A DNA stretch of 64,000 nt from NCBI RefSeq assembly GCF_007567505.1, contig NZ_CP041783.1, positions 3,720,001 through 3,784,000 of the forward strand. The letters run 5' to 3'. A model generated the notes under the pieces. It did not search any database. It worked only from the letters and a program-made list of their open reading frames with translations, and had not been told where the DNA came from. A program made the translations under genes and the position numbers. Positions 28,143-37,591 of this stretch are shown piece after piece (positions within the stretch are counted from its first letter, which is position 1; each line of letters begins with the position of its first letter). The DNA comes from Shewanella donghaensis (GTDB taxonomy: Bacteria > Pseudomonadota > Gammaproteobacteria > Enterobacterales > Shewanellaceae).

Positions 28143-30665
28143 CTATTGAATCGTAACCCCAACTGAGTGCTCTGTTTTAAGCCCTCGAGGTGTTGTTACA
28201 GTTAAAGTTATTAGGTCAGTTCCAGTGGCATCTGGCGCTGTATAGCTAAACTGAGTCGCGACTTGGTCACATGAATGTGTTGGATCAGACGCTGAGAAGC
28301 TATAACAAGTTGAGTTCGGGACAGTATAGCCATTGAAAGCGATATCACCATTTATTGCGGTAACCGTTAATGTCGAACCATTTGGCATCACTTGCCTTGC
28401 ACTGTCATAAAGCTCCACTAAAACTTGAATCATGCTTTCTGGCGATACTGTTAGTTCAGTGAAAGCTGTGCGGTCAGTATCGGTGGTGATTATTGTTGCT
28501 GCTGAACCAGAAAGGGTCAGTACCGTTGCAGCTCTTATATAGGTTTTATTTGCTTGGTCTTCACCGCACAAATTACCTTCACATTGAGGGCCATTGAATT
28601 TGCCATCAGGGCCAGAATAACTGCCATTACCTAACGCATTGAAAAAAGGTTTACCAGATACATAAGAACCGACTTCATCATCATCTCTAAATGCATCACC
28701 TAAATCGCTAAAACCACCTTGATGGTAGGTTTCAATATCCATACCATTGCCCGTACAGGCAATTGGATTACCAGTCTTGCTTAAGCATGCATCAATAATT
28801 GCACCGCCATCGGCATCATCATAGATATTATTACCGTTGGTATCAAAAAAGGTCTCATGACCTAAAGCGTAGGCTAATACCGTTACGCGATGATCGATTG
28901 GACGTGGGTCAGTTGAAGTCCACACCACTGAACAACTACCATTTACTGTTAAACATGATGGCTGAATTTGACCACCTTCTGCAGTAAAGTTAATGGTGGT
29001 GTCATCTGGAGCTGGATTACCAAAGCTATCAGATGCATAAGTTGTCATCGTCACTTCAACACCATTAACACTCCCCGCTTCTGGATTTAATAAAGAAGGA
29101 GAAAGACTAAAGCCTAAGTGTTGAGGTAGACCGGTGTTAACCGTTAACTGCTCTGATTGGGTGGTAATGATGATACCCGAATCAGCATCTTCCGCCGAGG
29201 CCACAACTCTTACCGGTGTTGGCACTGTGCCAGATTGTACCGTAACGCTGACGAACCCGTTGGCATTACTGGTTGCATCTGCAGTAGTCTCACCATTAGC
29301 AAAGCTTAAGCCGCCGATAATGGTATCTAATCCAAATGTCACTTCTTGTTGTGCAGCAGGTTGGCCATTGGCGCTGCTTACTAAGAAAGTAACCAGTGAG
29401 GTTTCGGTTGAACCCGTACCGCCAGCACCTTTAATTCTGATTTGAGTTGGATCTGCTGAGACAAAACCAAGGCTGCCCAGTGTTTGGCGTTCTAAAGAAA
29501 AATCGAATGTGGCGTTGTAAGTATCATTACCGATAACGGCAGTCGCGATAATTTGTTCGCCACGAATACTATTACCACTACAGCTTGTATCTTGGAAGGT
29601 TGAATTGGCTCTACCTGCTGTGGTGGTAACAGGGGTATCAAGACTCGCATTTGAATTAACCACACAGTCAGAAGTAAACGCTACGCTCACAGGTGTAGTT
29701 AATGGTTCGAATGTACCATCTGTCGCTTCAATAATCACATCGGCATAAATACCAAAACTTGCACCTGCGCCAATCGTGTAGGTACCATCAATAGCGGTTA
29801 AGGTTGAACCTAGTTTATCTTCAATGAATGTGTCGGGGTCAGCAATGTAACCAAACTTAACCGTACCTTCAGGAATGATGTCATCACCAGCCAGCACTTC
29901 ATAAGCGCTGTTACCTGAAATAGTCGTGCCATCATAATCGGTGCTAGCAATTAAATTATAAGCACCTAGTTCGCTAGTGGTTGCGGTGTAACTTACTGTA
30001 GCGATCCCATCAGCAGTCGTTAGGGCACTGTCTGGCGATAAACTGGCGTTACCAGCTTGAAAGGTGATTAATTGATTTGCTAAAGGTTGGTTAGTGCCAT
30101 CTAAAACAACGGCTGTCAGTAACACTGCCTGGTCTATTTTAAAACGAGTAACAGCTTGCCCTGCTTGGGTAATACTGGCATTAAGACTGATTGTTTCAGG
30201 GGTTGGAATCGTGCCAGAATCGATAAATTCATAGTTACGTGACGCAGAAACACTTTCAAGGTCTGTATCTGTTGGGGTATGTGAGACTATCAAGGTGCCA
30301 GCACCGACAGTATTATCGATAGTATTGATCAATACACTGGCGACACCACTGCTGTTTGTTAGCGTGCTATCGGCACTCACTTGGCCAAAATCGGGCACGA
30401 AACTAACAATTGCACCATTAACATTACTGTTGCCTTGCTTAAGCTGAGCTACCGCGCAAAAGCTTTCTGAAACACCAAAGCTTAATTGGTCTGTGGCTTC
30501 GGCACATTGGCCATTAACAACAGTTTGATAGCTTAAACTAATGCTGTAGCTACCTTCGCCTCCACTACCTGTATCATTATCATCAGAAGAGCCATTACAG
30601 GCAGTAACCAAAAATAGTGAAGCAATAGATAAAGGCAGTGCGTGGATTATTTTTTTTAGTAGCAT
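28143..30665 (-). CDS. Large lipoprotein with Ig-like (Big_1/invasin-type) repeats
   Basis: 840 residues from the ATG at 30665. The frame has another ATG nine bases upstream, but AAGG directly abuts that one and is well spaced for the inner one. Lipobox LFLVTAC followed by a Ser/Asp/Gly linker. The body is a series of beta-sandwich repeats with the Big_1-like pattern of a hydrophobic strand, DGIATVSYTA or GVASVLINT. Around residues 605-620 lies DTNGNNIYDDADGG, an EF-hand/dockerin-like Ca-binding loop within a Cys-containing insertion (about 600-700). Probably a surface or periplasmic structural protein, perhaps adhesive. darP lies 24 bases upstream on the same strand, so they may be co-transcribed. 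Confidence 0.85.
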   Translation of the reverse strand: MLLKKIIHALPLSIASLFLVTACNGSSDDNDTGSGGEGSYSISLSYQTVVNGQCAEATDQLSFGVSESFCAVAQLKQGNSNVNGAIVSFVPDFGQVSADSTLTNSSGVASVLINTIDNTVGAGTLIVSHTPTDTDLESVSASRNYEFIDSGTIPTPETISLNASITQAGQAVTRFKIDQAVLLTAVVLDGTNQPLANQLITFQAGNASLSPDSALTTADGIATVSYTATTSELGAYNLIASTDYDGTTISGNSAYEVLAGDDIIPEGTVKFGYIADPDTFIEDKLGSTLTAIDGTYTIGAGASFGIYADVIIEATDGTFEPLTTPVSVAFTSDCVVNSNASLDTPVTTTAGRANSTFQDTSCSGNSIRGEQIIATAVIGNDTYNATFDFSLERQTLGSLGFVSADPTQIRIKGAGGTGSTETSLVTFLVSSANGQPAAQQEVTFGLDTIIGGLSFANGETTADATSNANGFVSVTVQSGTVPTPVRVVASAEDADSGIIITTQSEQLTVNTGLPQHLGFSLSPSLLNPEAGSVNGVEVTMTTYASDSFGNPAPDDTTINFTAEGGQIQPSCLTVNGSCSVVWTSTDPRPIDHRVTVLAYALGHETFFDTNGNNIYDDADGGAIIDACLSKTGNPIACTGNGMDIETYHQGGFSDLGDAFRDDDEVGSYVSGKPFFNALGNGSYSGPDGKFNGPQCEGNLCGEDQANKTYIRAATVLTLSGSAATIITTDTDRTAFTELTVSPESMIQVLVELYDSARQVMPNGSTLTVTAINGDIAFNGYTVPNSTCYSFSASDPTHSCDQVATQFSYTAPDATGTDLITLTVTTPRGLKTEHSVGVTIQ

Positions 30666-30689
30666 CAGCAACATCCTTGTAGATTGAAT

Positions 30690-31223
30690 TTAGGCAGATT
30701 GTCCCGCGCGTAGATACTTAAATAGTTCAATAAAGGCTTTTGATTCAGGACCTTTAGCTAATTCTTTATTAGTTTGTCTGATTAACTGGCGTAACTTTTG
30801 ACGCTCAAAACTTGGGTATTCAACCAGTAAAGCTTCAACTTCTTCGTTTGGATTTTCCAATAAGCGTGCACGTAATTTCTCAATTTTATGAACCTGTGCA
30901 GATTCATTATTATTTTTATTCAATACATCATCGATTGATTTAATGATTGGCTCATGGTCATAGTCACGCATGAGTTTGCCGATGTATTGCAGGTGGCGGC
31001 GATAGGCTTCAGTTTTTTGCTTAATGTTTTTGGTTTTTAATACCGCATCGTATAAAAACTCTTCTAACTCAACTTTATCAAGCTGCGTTTTACTTAATGC
31101 AATTAAGCGCATGCCAAGCTCTTGAGCTTCTTCGCTTTCTTTTTTAAATTCTGTTCTGCTGACGTAGTCATCGTCATTGTCATATGGCTGTTTAAAGTGT
31201 TCTGAATCGCCGACAATTTTCAT
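30690..31223 (-). CDS. darP: Ribosome-associated protein DarP (YjgA family)
   Basis: 177 residues from ATG 31223, close to E. coli DarP (183). An upstream ATG at 31283 is in frame, but 31223 has GAGAGG at the right distance and gives the usual short acidic N-terminus. Family hallmarks: SRTEFKKESEEAQELG, LIALSKTQLDKVELEEFLYDA, and RRHLQYIGKLMRD. DarP aids late assembly of the 50S subunit. It is divergent from pmbA, as in many gammaproteobacteria. Confidence 0.93.
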   Translation of the reverse strand: MKIVGDSEHFKQPYDNDDDYVSRTEFKKESEEAQELGMRLIALSKTQLDKVELEEFLYDAVLKTKNIKQKTEAYRRHLQYIGKLMRDYDHEPIIKSIDDVLNKNNNESAQVHKIEKLRARLLENPNEEVEALLVEYPSFERQKLRQLIRQTNKELAKGPESKAFIELFKYLRAGQSA

Positions 31224-31493
31224 AGTAATAAACCTCTCATAAATATCGGCGAATAATAACACTTTCAGGGTGGTATAGGCCACTGTAGAAAGGGTTTTGA
31301 CGCTTAAGCCGACGAATATTTTTTAAATATGTGAGCAAATGATTCAGAGATAATTCAATATGATATCTCTGCACTAGCTTAAAGGTTAGTTTATTTAGCC
31401 AATTATGACGGGTAAATCCTTGTTTTGATGGTTATCAATACAGTTTTGAATTTGATATGCTAGCCGCAACAATGGAAATGAAAGAGTAAACTT

Positions 31494-32837
31494 GTGTCTA
31501 CCAATAATATTGATTCTGAATTAGCGGCGTTAAAAGATGCTGTTGCTGTAGCATTAGAACATGCAAAAAAGTTAGGCACTAGTGCTGCTGAAGTTGCCAT
31601 TAGTAAGCAACAAGGGTTGTCTGTTTCTACTCGCGACAAAGAAGTTGAAACCGTCGAATTTAATAAAGATGGCGCCTTAGGCATTACGGTTTACCGTGAT
31701 GGATGCAAAGGTAACTCATCTACGTCTGATTTAAGCCCTGAGGCGATTGCCATTGCAGTAAAAGCAGCAGATGACATTGCTCGTTATACCTCATCGGATC
31801 CGTTTAGCGGCCTTGCTGATAAAGATTTGATGGCGCAAACCATACGTGACTTAGATTTATATCATCCACAAGATGTCACTCCAGATGAACTTGCTGAGTT
31901 AGCGATTCGCGCTGAAGAAGCCAGCTTGTCAGTCGACAGCCGCGTTAAGAATTCTGATGGTGCCAGTGCCAATGCCCATACAGCGGCCAAGGTTTACGGT
32001 AATAGCCACGGATTTTTAAAAGGTTATTGCAGTTCACGTTATAGCTTAAGTTGTGTGGTTATTGGTGAAGAAAGCGATGGTAATATGCAGCGTGATTACG
32101 ATTACACCATTGCCCGTAAATACAATGAACTTATGTCTCCTGAGTCTGTAGGTATTCTTGCCGCCAAGAAAACTGCAGATCGCTTAAATGCGCGTAAAAT
32201 CCCAACGGCTAATTTACCGGTATTGTTTTCGCCTGAAATTGCCACGGGTTTAATCGGCCATTTAGTGGGTGCTATTAGTGGTAGCAGCCTTTATCGTCAA
32301 TCGAGTTTTTTACAAGACTCGATTAACACACAGTTATTTCCTGATTGGTTTAGCATCGAAGAGAACCCACATCTTATCGGTGCTTTAGCGAGTGCTAACT
32401 ACGATGGTGAAGGCGTAGCGACTAAGCAACGCAATATTATTGATAGTGGTCATTTATCGACTTACCTATTGACCAGCTATTCTGCTAGAAAACTAGAATT
32501 ACCCAATACAGGTCATGCTGGTGGTATTTATAACTGGACCTTAAGTCATACGGGTCAAACGTTTGATGAACTTGTAAAAGAAATGGGTACAGGCTTAATT
32601 GTCACTGAAGTCATGGGTCAGGGCGTTAATATGGTCACTGGTGATTATTCTCGTGGTGCAGCGGGCTTCTATGTTGAAAACGGTGAGATTCAATTCCCTG
32701 TTGAAGAAATTACGATAGCAGGTAACTTAAAAGACATGTTCATGGGTATTCAAGGTGTCGCTAAGGATAGAGATTTACGTTCATCTATTCGCACTGGCGG
32801 TATTCTACTAAGTGAAATGAAAATTGCTGGTAGCTAA
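31494..32837 (+). CDS. pmbA: Metalloprotease PmbA/TldE
   Basis: 447 residues from a GTG with AAAGAG upstream. Hallmarks: KQQGLSVSTRDKEVETVEF, DGALGITVYRDG, NTGHAGGIYNWTL, VTGDYSRGAAGFYVENGEI. PmbA (TldE) is the non-zinc partner of TldD in a proteolytic heterodimer; the tldD gene is about 11 kb upstream. It is divergent from darP, with a 270-base shared promoter region. Confidence 0.96.
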   Translation: MSTNNIDSELAALKDAVAVALEHAKKLGTSAAEVAISKQQGLSVSTRDKEVETVEFNKDGALGITVYRDGCKGNSSTSDLSPEAIAIAVKAADDIARYTSSDPFSGLADKDLMAQTIRDLDLYHPQDVTPDELAELAIRAEEASLSVDSRVKNSDGASANAHTAAKVYGNSHGFLKGYCSSRYSLSCVVIGEESDGNMQRDYDYTIARKYNELMSPESVGILAAKKTADRLNARKIPTANLPVLFSPEIATGLIGHLVGAISGSSLYRQSSFLQDSINTQLFPDWFSIEENPHLIGALASANYDGEGVATKQRNIIDSGHLSTYLLTSYSARKLELPNTGHAGGIYNWTLSHTGQTFDELVKEMGTGLIVTEVMGQGVNMVTGDYSRGAAGFYVENGEIQFPVEEITIAGNLKDMFMGIQGVAKDRDLRSSIRTGGILLSEMKIAGS

Positions 32838-32908
32838 ATATCAAAGCACCATCATTTGATATTTTGAACTTATGACAACAGTGACATAAATTTAACAATT
32901 CACTTTAT

Positions 32909-32936
32909 AAAAACACCGACTCGTCGGTGTTTTTTG
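32909..32936 (+). terminator. Terminator after pmbA
   Basis: AAAACACCGAC, TCGTCGGTGTTTTTT: compact GC-rich hairpin followed by a T-run. Confidence 0.85.
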
Positions 32937-32993
32937 TTTTACTGTGTTAATTAAATTCCCAAACTTACGTTAACTTTCTGAGCTTTACACTTC

Positions 32994-33042
32994 TTGACAG
33001 TCGATTACATCCACGCTTTGTCCTATCCCTTGTGGATGTAAT
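32994..33042 (+). promoter_or_regulatory. Promoter element with operator-like inverted repeat
   Basis: TTGACA (32994-32999) is a perfect -35-like hexamer. From 33004 an 11-bp arm ATTACATCCAC is repeated inverted as GTGGATGTAAT at 33032-33042 (17-base spacer). The -10 is unclear (TTTGTC at 33017 or TCCTAT at 33021). The dyad sits where a repressor would block the promoter, but could also form a 5'-UTR stem-loop 21 bases before the ATG. Confidence 0.5.
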
Positions 33043-33063
33043 TAAATCGTTAATGGAGTAGAT

Positions 33064-34437
33064 ATGTTTGATAAGAAAGTGTGTGGGTTGATGATGTTAG
33101 GGTTGAGTTCATTAGCTATGGCTGGTTGTGACTCTATTGCTGGTGACGATGATGATTCTGATAGTGACAGCATTGCTTATATTCAGTATTACAATGCATC
33201 GGCAAACAGTACCGAGACATCATTAGTGATGGATGATTATGAATATACCTCCATCGAGTTTGGCGATAGTATGCCGCGCTATAGCTACGATACGGGTAGC
33301 GTTGAGATGGAGTTATATGGTTTAGATGAAAATGGCGATTCACTCAGTATTTATGCTGAGGATATGTCATTGGATAACGAAGATAATCATCTTTTTGTTC
33401 TCTATGGTGATTACCATTCTCCAGAGTTGCTTAATATCATTTATGACCGCTCAGATATGGATGATCTCAATGATGATGACGACAATGAGTACAGTAAGAT
33501 GCAAGTATTGGCTGCCAATGTGACCAATGAAGATATGACATTTGATGCCTATATTTCGTTGGATAGTGACTCTTATGAAGATGCCACTATGATTGGCAAT
33601 GTAAGCTATCGTGGCGTGACATCTGATTTGATACTCGATACTGATGACTACATTGTTTATTTGACTGAACAAGGGACTGACAATGTCTTGTTTACCTCAA
33701 GCAGTATGAGCTTAACCACTGAAACTGTGTATAAATTCATTATTCGAAACAGCTTTGGTTCAGGTGATTTAAAAGTGGTGATCGACAGCGTTGATTCAAC
33801 TACTTCACCGACAAGCTATACCAACATTGATGCTACCGCTGATTTCCGTATTTATAACGGTTTAGAAGAACGTAGTTTAAACGTTGATGTTGTCAGTAAA
33901 GTAGAATCACATTATCTATTGGATATTGCGCCTTTTACCGTTAGTGAATACCAACAAACAGGGTTTAATGACTACGGGGTGACAGTGACTGATGCATCAA
34001 GCTCTGAAGTGTTGCTAGACAATGTTCTAGTTACCTTCAACCAGGATGATGTCCGTACCTTGCTGTTATATCAAGATGAGGAAACGATTCAAGGCATGGT
34101 TATTGAGCATGACTTACGTCCAAGAGCCTATGAGTACAATGTTGATATTGTTAACTTATCGCAAGACTACGATGATTTAACCGTATATTTTGTGCGTAGC
34201 ACAGAAACCATTGAATCAGCTGAATACACGATTACCGATTTAGACTTTACTGATCAAGATAGCCTAGTGTTATTGCAAGATGATTATGAGATTAACGTGG
34301 TATATGAATCTGATACTGGCACTCAAACCTTATTGTATCAATCTGAGTTAATGAGTTTTGACGGTGAAACCAATTACAGTTTTGTATTAACCCCTGATAC
34401 TAGCAGTCAATTTGGTTACCAACTCAACCAGCTTTAA
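33064..34437 (+). CDS. Acidic DUF4397-like lipoprotein
   Basis: 457 residues. The signal peptide ends in lipobox SLAMAGC (Cys22), followed by an Asp/Ser-rich linker. The body looks like two DUF4397-type beta domains: one begins AYIQYYNASANSTETSLVMD, the second near residue 255 (DFRIYNGLEERSLNVDV). It is strongly acidic (many DDD and DDY runs). GGAG lies seven bases before the ATG. It is a single-gene unit with terminator and an operator-like dyad upstream. DUF4397 proteins are cell-surface or periplasmic and of unknown role. Confidence 0.8.
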   Translation: MFDKKVCGLMMLGLSSLAMAGCDSIAGDDDDSDSDSIAYIQYYNASANSTETSLVMDDYEYTSIEFGDSMPRYSYDTGSVEMELYGLDENGDSLSIYAEDMSLDNEDNHLFVLYGDYHSPELLNIIYDRSDMDDLNDDDDNEYSKMQVLAANVTNEDMTFDAYISLDSDSYEDATMIGNVSYRGVTSDLILDTDDYIVYLTEQGTDNVLFTSSSMSLTTETVYKFIIRNSFGSGDLKVVIDSVDSTTSPTSYTNIDATADFRIYNGLEERSLNVDVVSKVESHYLLDIAPFTVSEYQQTGFNDYGVTVTDASSSEVLLDNVLVTFNQDDVRTLLLYQDEETIQGMVIEHDLRPRAYEYNVDIVNLSQDYDDLTVYFVRSTETIESAEYTITDLDFTDQDSLVLLQDDYEINVVYESDTGTQTLLYQSELMSFDGETNYSFVLTPDTSSQFGYQLNQL

Positions 34438-34498
34438 ACCTATAGTGATGTAGACTCGCTGTTTGATCTCAATCTTGAGCTAAAGCCCCCCCGAAAAT

Positions 34499-34531
34499 AA
34501 AAATGCCGATATCTTCATATCGGCATTTTTT
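34499..34531 (+). terminator. Terminator after the DUF4397-like gene
   Basis: AAATGCCGATAT, loop CTTC, ATATCGGCATTT plus TTT: perfect 12-bp stem. Confidence 0.85.
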
Positions 34532-34558
34532 ATGGGCTAAAGCTTTATTGCAAACCCT

Positions 34559-34618
34559 CTATATCTAAAGCTTCTATATCCAAAGCTACTAAATCTAAAG
34601 CTACTATATCCAAAGCTT
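34559..34618. repeat. 15-bp tandem repeat, four copies
   Basis: Units CTATATCTAAAGCTT, CTATATCCAAAGCTA, CTAAATCTAAAGCTA, CTATATCCAAAGCTT, then a decayed fifth (CTACGTATAAAGAAA). They lie in the gap downstream of the chemoreceptor gene (3' end at 34648). Confidence 0.9.
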
Positions 34619-34647
34619 CTACGTATAAAGAAAGTTCACTTCACGGC

Positions 34648-36087
34648 TTATGCTGTTTGGTACTGACTTAATATACGACCAAGATTAGCTGAAGCTTCTG
34701 AAAGCTCTGATACACCCTCTGAAGATTGGCTGGCCAATTCTCTAATGGTATTTGATTTAACTCTGATCTCAGTAAGCTCTTTAGCAATATCATTGGCTAC
34801 CGCGCTTTGCTCTTCAGATGATGTCGAAATCTGGAAGCTCATGTCCATAATTGAACGTGATGATTCGGCAATAGAATTAACATCAGTACCAATATTGCTG
34901 ATTAACTCACTACTGCTTTGTGCCTGTTTGACAGTATCTTGAGTGATATTATCAATATTCAATGTTTCTGATTGAAGTTGCTCAATCATGGTTTGAATCT
35001 CTACAGTGGCAGCTTGGGTGCGGCTTGCTAAAGTACGAACTTCATCAGCCACTACTGCGAATCCACGGCCCATTTCACCGGCTCTGGCAGCTTCAATGGC
35101 GGCATTTAACGCCAGCAAGTTAGTTTGTTCCGAAATCGCATTAATGGTGGTGATAACGTCATTAATTTTAGTGGCATTTTCTTTTAGGGTGCCAACAGAA
35201 TTAGAGGTTTTTTCAATATAGGCAGATAACTGCTCAATTTCACCAATTGCGCGTTTTACGCGGCTATAGCTTTGCTTGGTATATTCCGAGTCTTGCTCAA
35301 CCTGCTGTGTGGTATTTTTGGCAATATTTGAAACTTCTAGCGCAGAGGCTGACATTTCTTCCATTGCCGTTGCAACAGAATCAAGAGAAGCATATTGCAT
35401 ATCAATTTGTTCAGCGCTTTGCTGTGTCTCATCAGCAAATGAGCTAGTTGTAGAGTGCAGGGTGTTGGCGCTTTGCTTTACGGTGACTACCAATTCGGTC
35501 AGTGTATCCATAGCTTTGTCTAACGCGCAGCCAATAGTACCAAACTCATCACGGCCTGGATGAAAACCTAAGCGTGAGGTTAAGTCCCCTTTACCAATCT
35601 TTTCAGTGGTATCCCATAATACGAATAATGCACCGCCAATGAAGGTGGCATTCCAATATAAAACGAGTGCGAAAGGTAATAACCAAATAAATGATAACAA
35701 TAAACTGGTCATCGCCGCTTGCTTAGCGTCGCTTTCTGAGCGATTGACTGACTCTGTCATTGAGTAATATTGACCAGACGACTGGACTACTGCAGTGACT
35801 TGATTGCCATTACGGGTACTCTTTTTGTTAAAGTCAGAAACAGCAAGACCAATAGATGCAGCGCTTTGCAGTTGTTCAGTACGGGTAAGGGTGTTGACTG
35901 TAGTATTGACCTTTTGCGTCAATAACGTCATCGAGTTTTGTTCAATGTCGTTAATGGTATTGAAATAATTATTAATTGAAATACTGCTAACAATGATAAA
36001 GAAAAGCCCAAAAATGGCCCAAAATTTATCGTTAATAGACATCTTAATAAAGAGCTTATCAATGCTACGAAATTCTACTTGTTTCAT
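34648..36087 (-). CDS. Methyl-accepting chemotaxis protein
   Basis: 479 residues. Membrane helix 1 at about 21-40, a short periplasmic domain (about 41-124) with no recognised ligand fold, helix 2 at about 126-157, a HAMP region to about 205, then the coiled-coil signalling domain. The highly conserved hairpin tip around residue 320 reads [20 protein letters not shown], followed by [14 protein letters not shown]. It reports to CheA/CheW to bias flagellar rotation. No C-terminal CheR-binding pentapeptide is seen (ends SQYQTA). Single gene; the ligand is unknown. Confidence 0.94.
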   Translation of the reverse strand: MKQVEFRSIDKLFIKMSINDKFWAIFGLFFIIVSSISINNYFNTINDIEQNSMTLLTQKVNTTVNTLTRTEQLQSAASIGLAVSDFNKKSTRNGNQVTAVVQSSGQYYSMTESVNRSESDAKQAAMTSLLLSFIWLLPFALVLYWNATFIGGALFVLWDTTEKIGKGDLTSRLGFHPGRDEFGTIGCALDKAMDTLTELVVTVKQSANTLHSTTSSFADETQQSAEQIDMQYASLDSVATAMEEMSASALEVSNIAKNTTQQVEQDSEYTKQSYSRVKRAIGEIEQLSAYIEKTSNSVGTLKENATKINDVITTINAISEQTNLLALNAAIEAARAGEMGRGFAVVADEVRTLASRTQAATVEIQTMIEQLQSETLNIDNITQDTVKQAQSSSELISNIGTDVNSIAESSRSIMDMSFQISTSSEEQSAVANDIAKELTEIRVKSNTIRELASQSSEGVSELSEASANLGRILSQYQTA

Positions 36088-36272
36088 ATTATCGGGTTCT
36101 TAATTGTTATGATTAATAGGGATAGTAGTTGAGCTTGATACAATTTAACACGACTTTTATCACAAAATATGTGCTTTTGTATAAAGAGTGTTCATCTTCA
36201 AATATGACTTCAAACTGATCATTGTGCAGTTGTGTAAACAGTACTCGTGAGTTGATAGCTATAAGCTATTCA

Positions 36273-37307
36273 TTACATTGCTTTATCGCAGAATCGTCTT
36301 ATGGCATTTTCAAAGGCAACTTGTAAATCCTCAATATTTTGTTGTGGTAACCGATTTATCATCTGTGAATAAGAAACAGCCTGGTGGGCATAACAAACCA
36401 CTTCAGCAATATTCCAGGCTTGATTTAATTGCCCAATGGAATGAAAACTATGCCATTGAGATAAGTAAGCATTAATGACCGCTTGCTTCTCGGAGCTGGG
36501 CTCCATTCTAAATAGGTAAGTGCCATCAATAAAAGGGTGGCTAATACAGCCATCACTCCAATCAAAAAAGATAAATTCGTCTTCGACTTTTGCGATATTT
36601 TCGATATGTAAATCACTATGCACAAGAGTATCCGGTAACTTGAATTGCTTTAAAGCGGTAATGGCAGTTTCTAATGAGGTCAATATTACTTGGTACTGCT
36701 GCGGTGTGCGCAATATTGAGTCTGGCAGCCTTGCTAAAATGTTGTCATCGTTAAATATGCTGGTGAGTTGTTGAGGCAAATCTTGAATGTCGCGGACTAA
36801 GCAGCCTGAAGAGGCTAAATCTTGAATATGATTGACGCTATTAATTTGTAGCTGAGCAAATGACGCAAAGGCGTCAGCCCATGCTATTAATGGTATGGGA
36901 TTTGTCACTGTATCTTCATAGGCCGCGCCAAAATCTTCGGTTAACATCCATTTTTTTGTTTCATCAATAGCGATGATCTTGGCTGATTGCTTGGGGAATA
37001 ATTGAGAGAGCTTTTCACATAACTTGGGCTCATTTGAAAATAATGGCAACTGTGCCGTCGCTTTAAAAAAGAAATCACCTTGAGCCGTTGCTTGCTTCAA
37101 TACATGACCGAGAGACCAACACTTTACCTCCATAAGGTCTCCTACTAGCTCGACATTATGGCTAACTAATGCTGATTTTATCCAAGTATTTGCAGTGCTT
37201 GGCCAATCTGAATCTTGCCATGTTTGCAGGGGCTGCAGTTGACTCTTTGATAGCAGTGTTTGTTGGTGCACTGTCTGTTGATGCGCTGGTGATGTAGAGG
37301 AAGTCAT
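36273..37307 (-). CDS. Phosphotransferase of the APH/choline-kinase fold
   Basis: 344 residues. The catalytic loop HSDLHIEN (230-237; Asp232 is the likely base, Asn237 for Mg) and the FFDWSDG metal motif (Asp249) are those of aminoglycoside phosphotransferase-like kinases. The N-lobe is less conserved. Such chromosomal enzymes act on sugars, amino-sugars or other small alcohols more often than on antibiotics; there is no resistance context here. It is divergent from the S10 peptidase gene, with 260-285 bases between. Confidence 0.82.
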   Translation of the reverse strand: MTSSTSPAHQQTVHQQTLLSKSQLQPLQTWQDSDWPSTANTWIKSALVSHNVELVGDLMEVKCWSLGHVLKQATAQGDFFFKATAQLPLFSNEPKLCEKLSQLFPKQSAKIIAIDETKKWMLTEDFGAAYEDTVTNPIPLIAWADAFASFAQLQINSVNHIQDLASSGCLVRDIQDLPQQLTSIFNDDNILARLPDSILRTPQQYQVILTSLETAITALKQFKLPDTLVHSDLHIENIAKVEDEFIFFDWSDGCISHPFIDGTYLFRMEPSSEKQAVINAYLSQWHSFHSIGQLNQAWNIAEVVCYAHQAVSYSQMINRLPQQNIEDLQVAFENAIRRFCDKAM

Positions 37308-37591
37308 TATTATTCTATTGTTAATATTTAGGGTTATGTAAATGCTATTAGCATAAGGTTTTTTGAAAAAACCGTTGGATGTACGTTTGCTTACGATTAA
37401 TGTCTGTTGTTAAGTTGCTAATAAATATAAATTTAGTTCATTAAGATTTAATCGAGTTATCTGCTGGTATTACATCTTACACTATTTGATTTTTAACATT
37501 TGGTCGTTAAATAGTCTAGCATATAGGTTCCAGCAGCTTTATCGTTAATAATAAACCCTAAATCTACAATATGAATAATAAGAGAGAAGGT

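Noticed and set aside
34559..34633. CRISPR array
   Set aside because: The units are contiguous 15-bp repeats with no spacers.
36273..37307. Antibiotic resistance (aminoglycoside kinase)
   Set aside because: The APH fold is shared with many metabolic kinases, and there is no mobile or resistance context.
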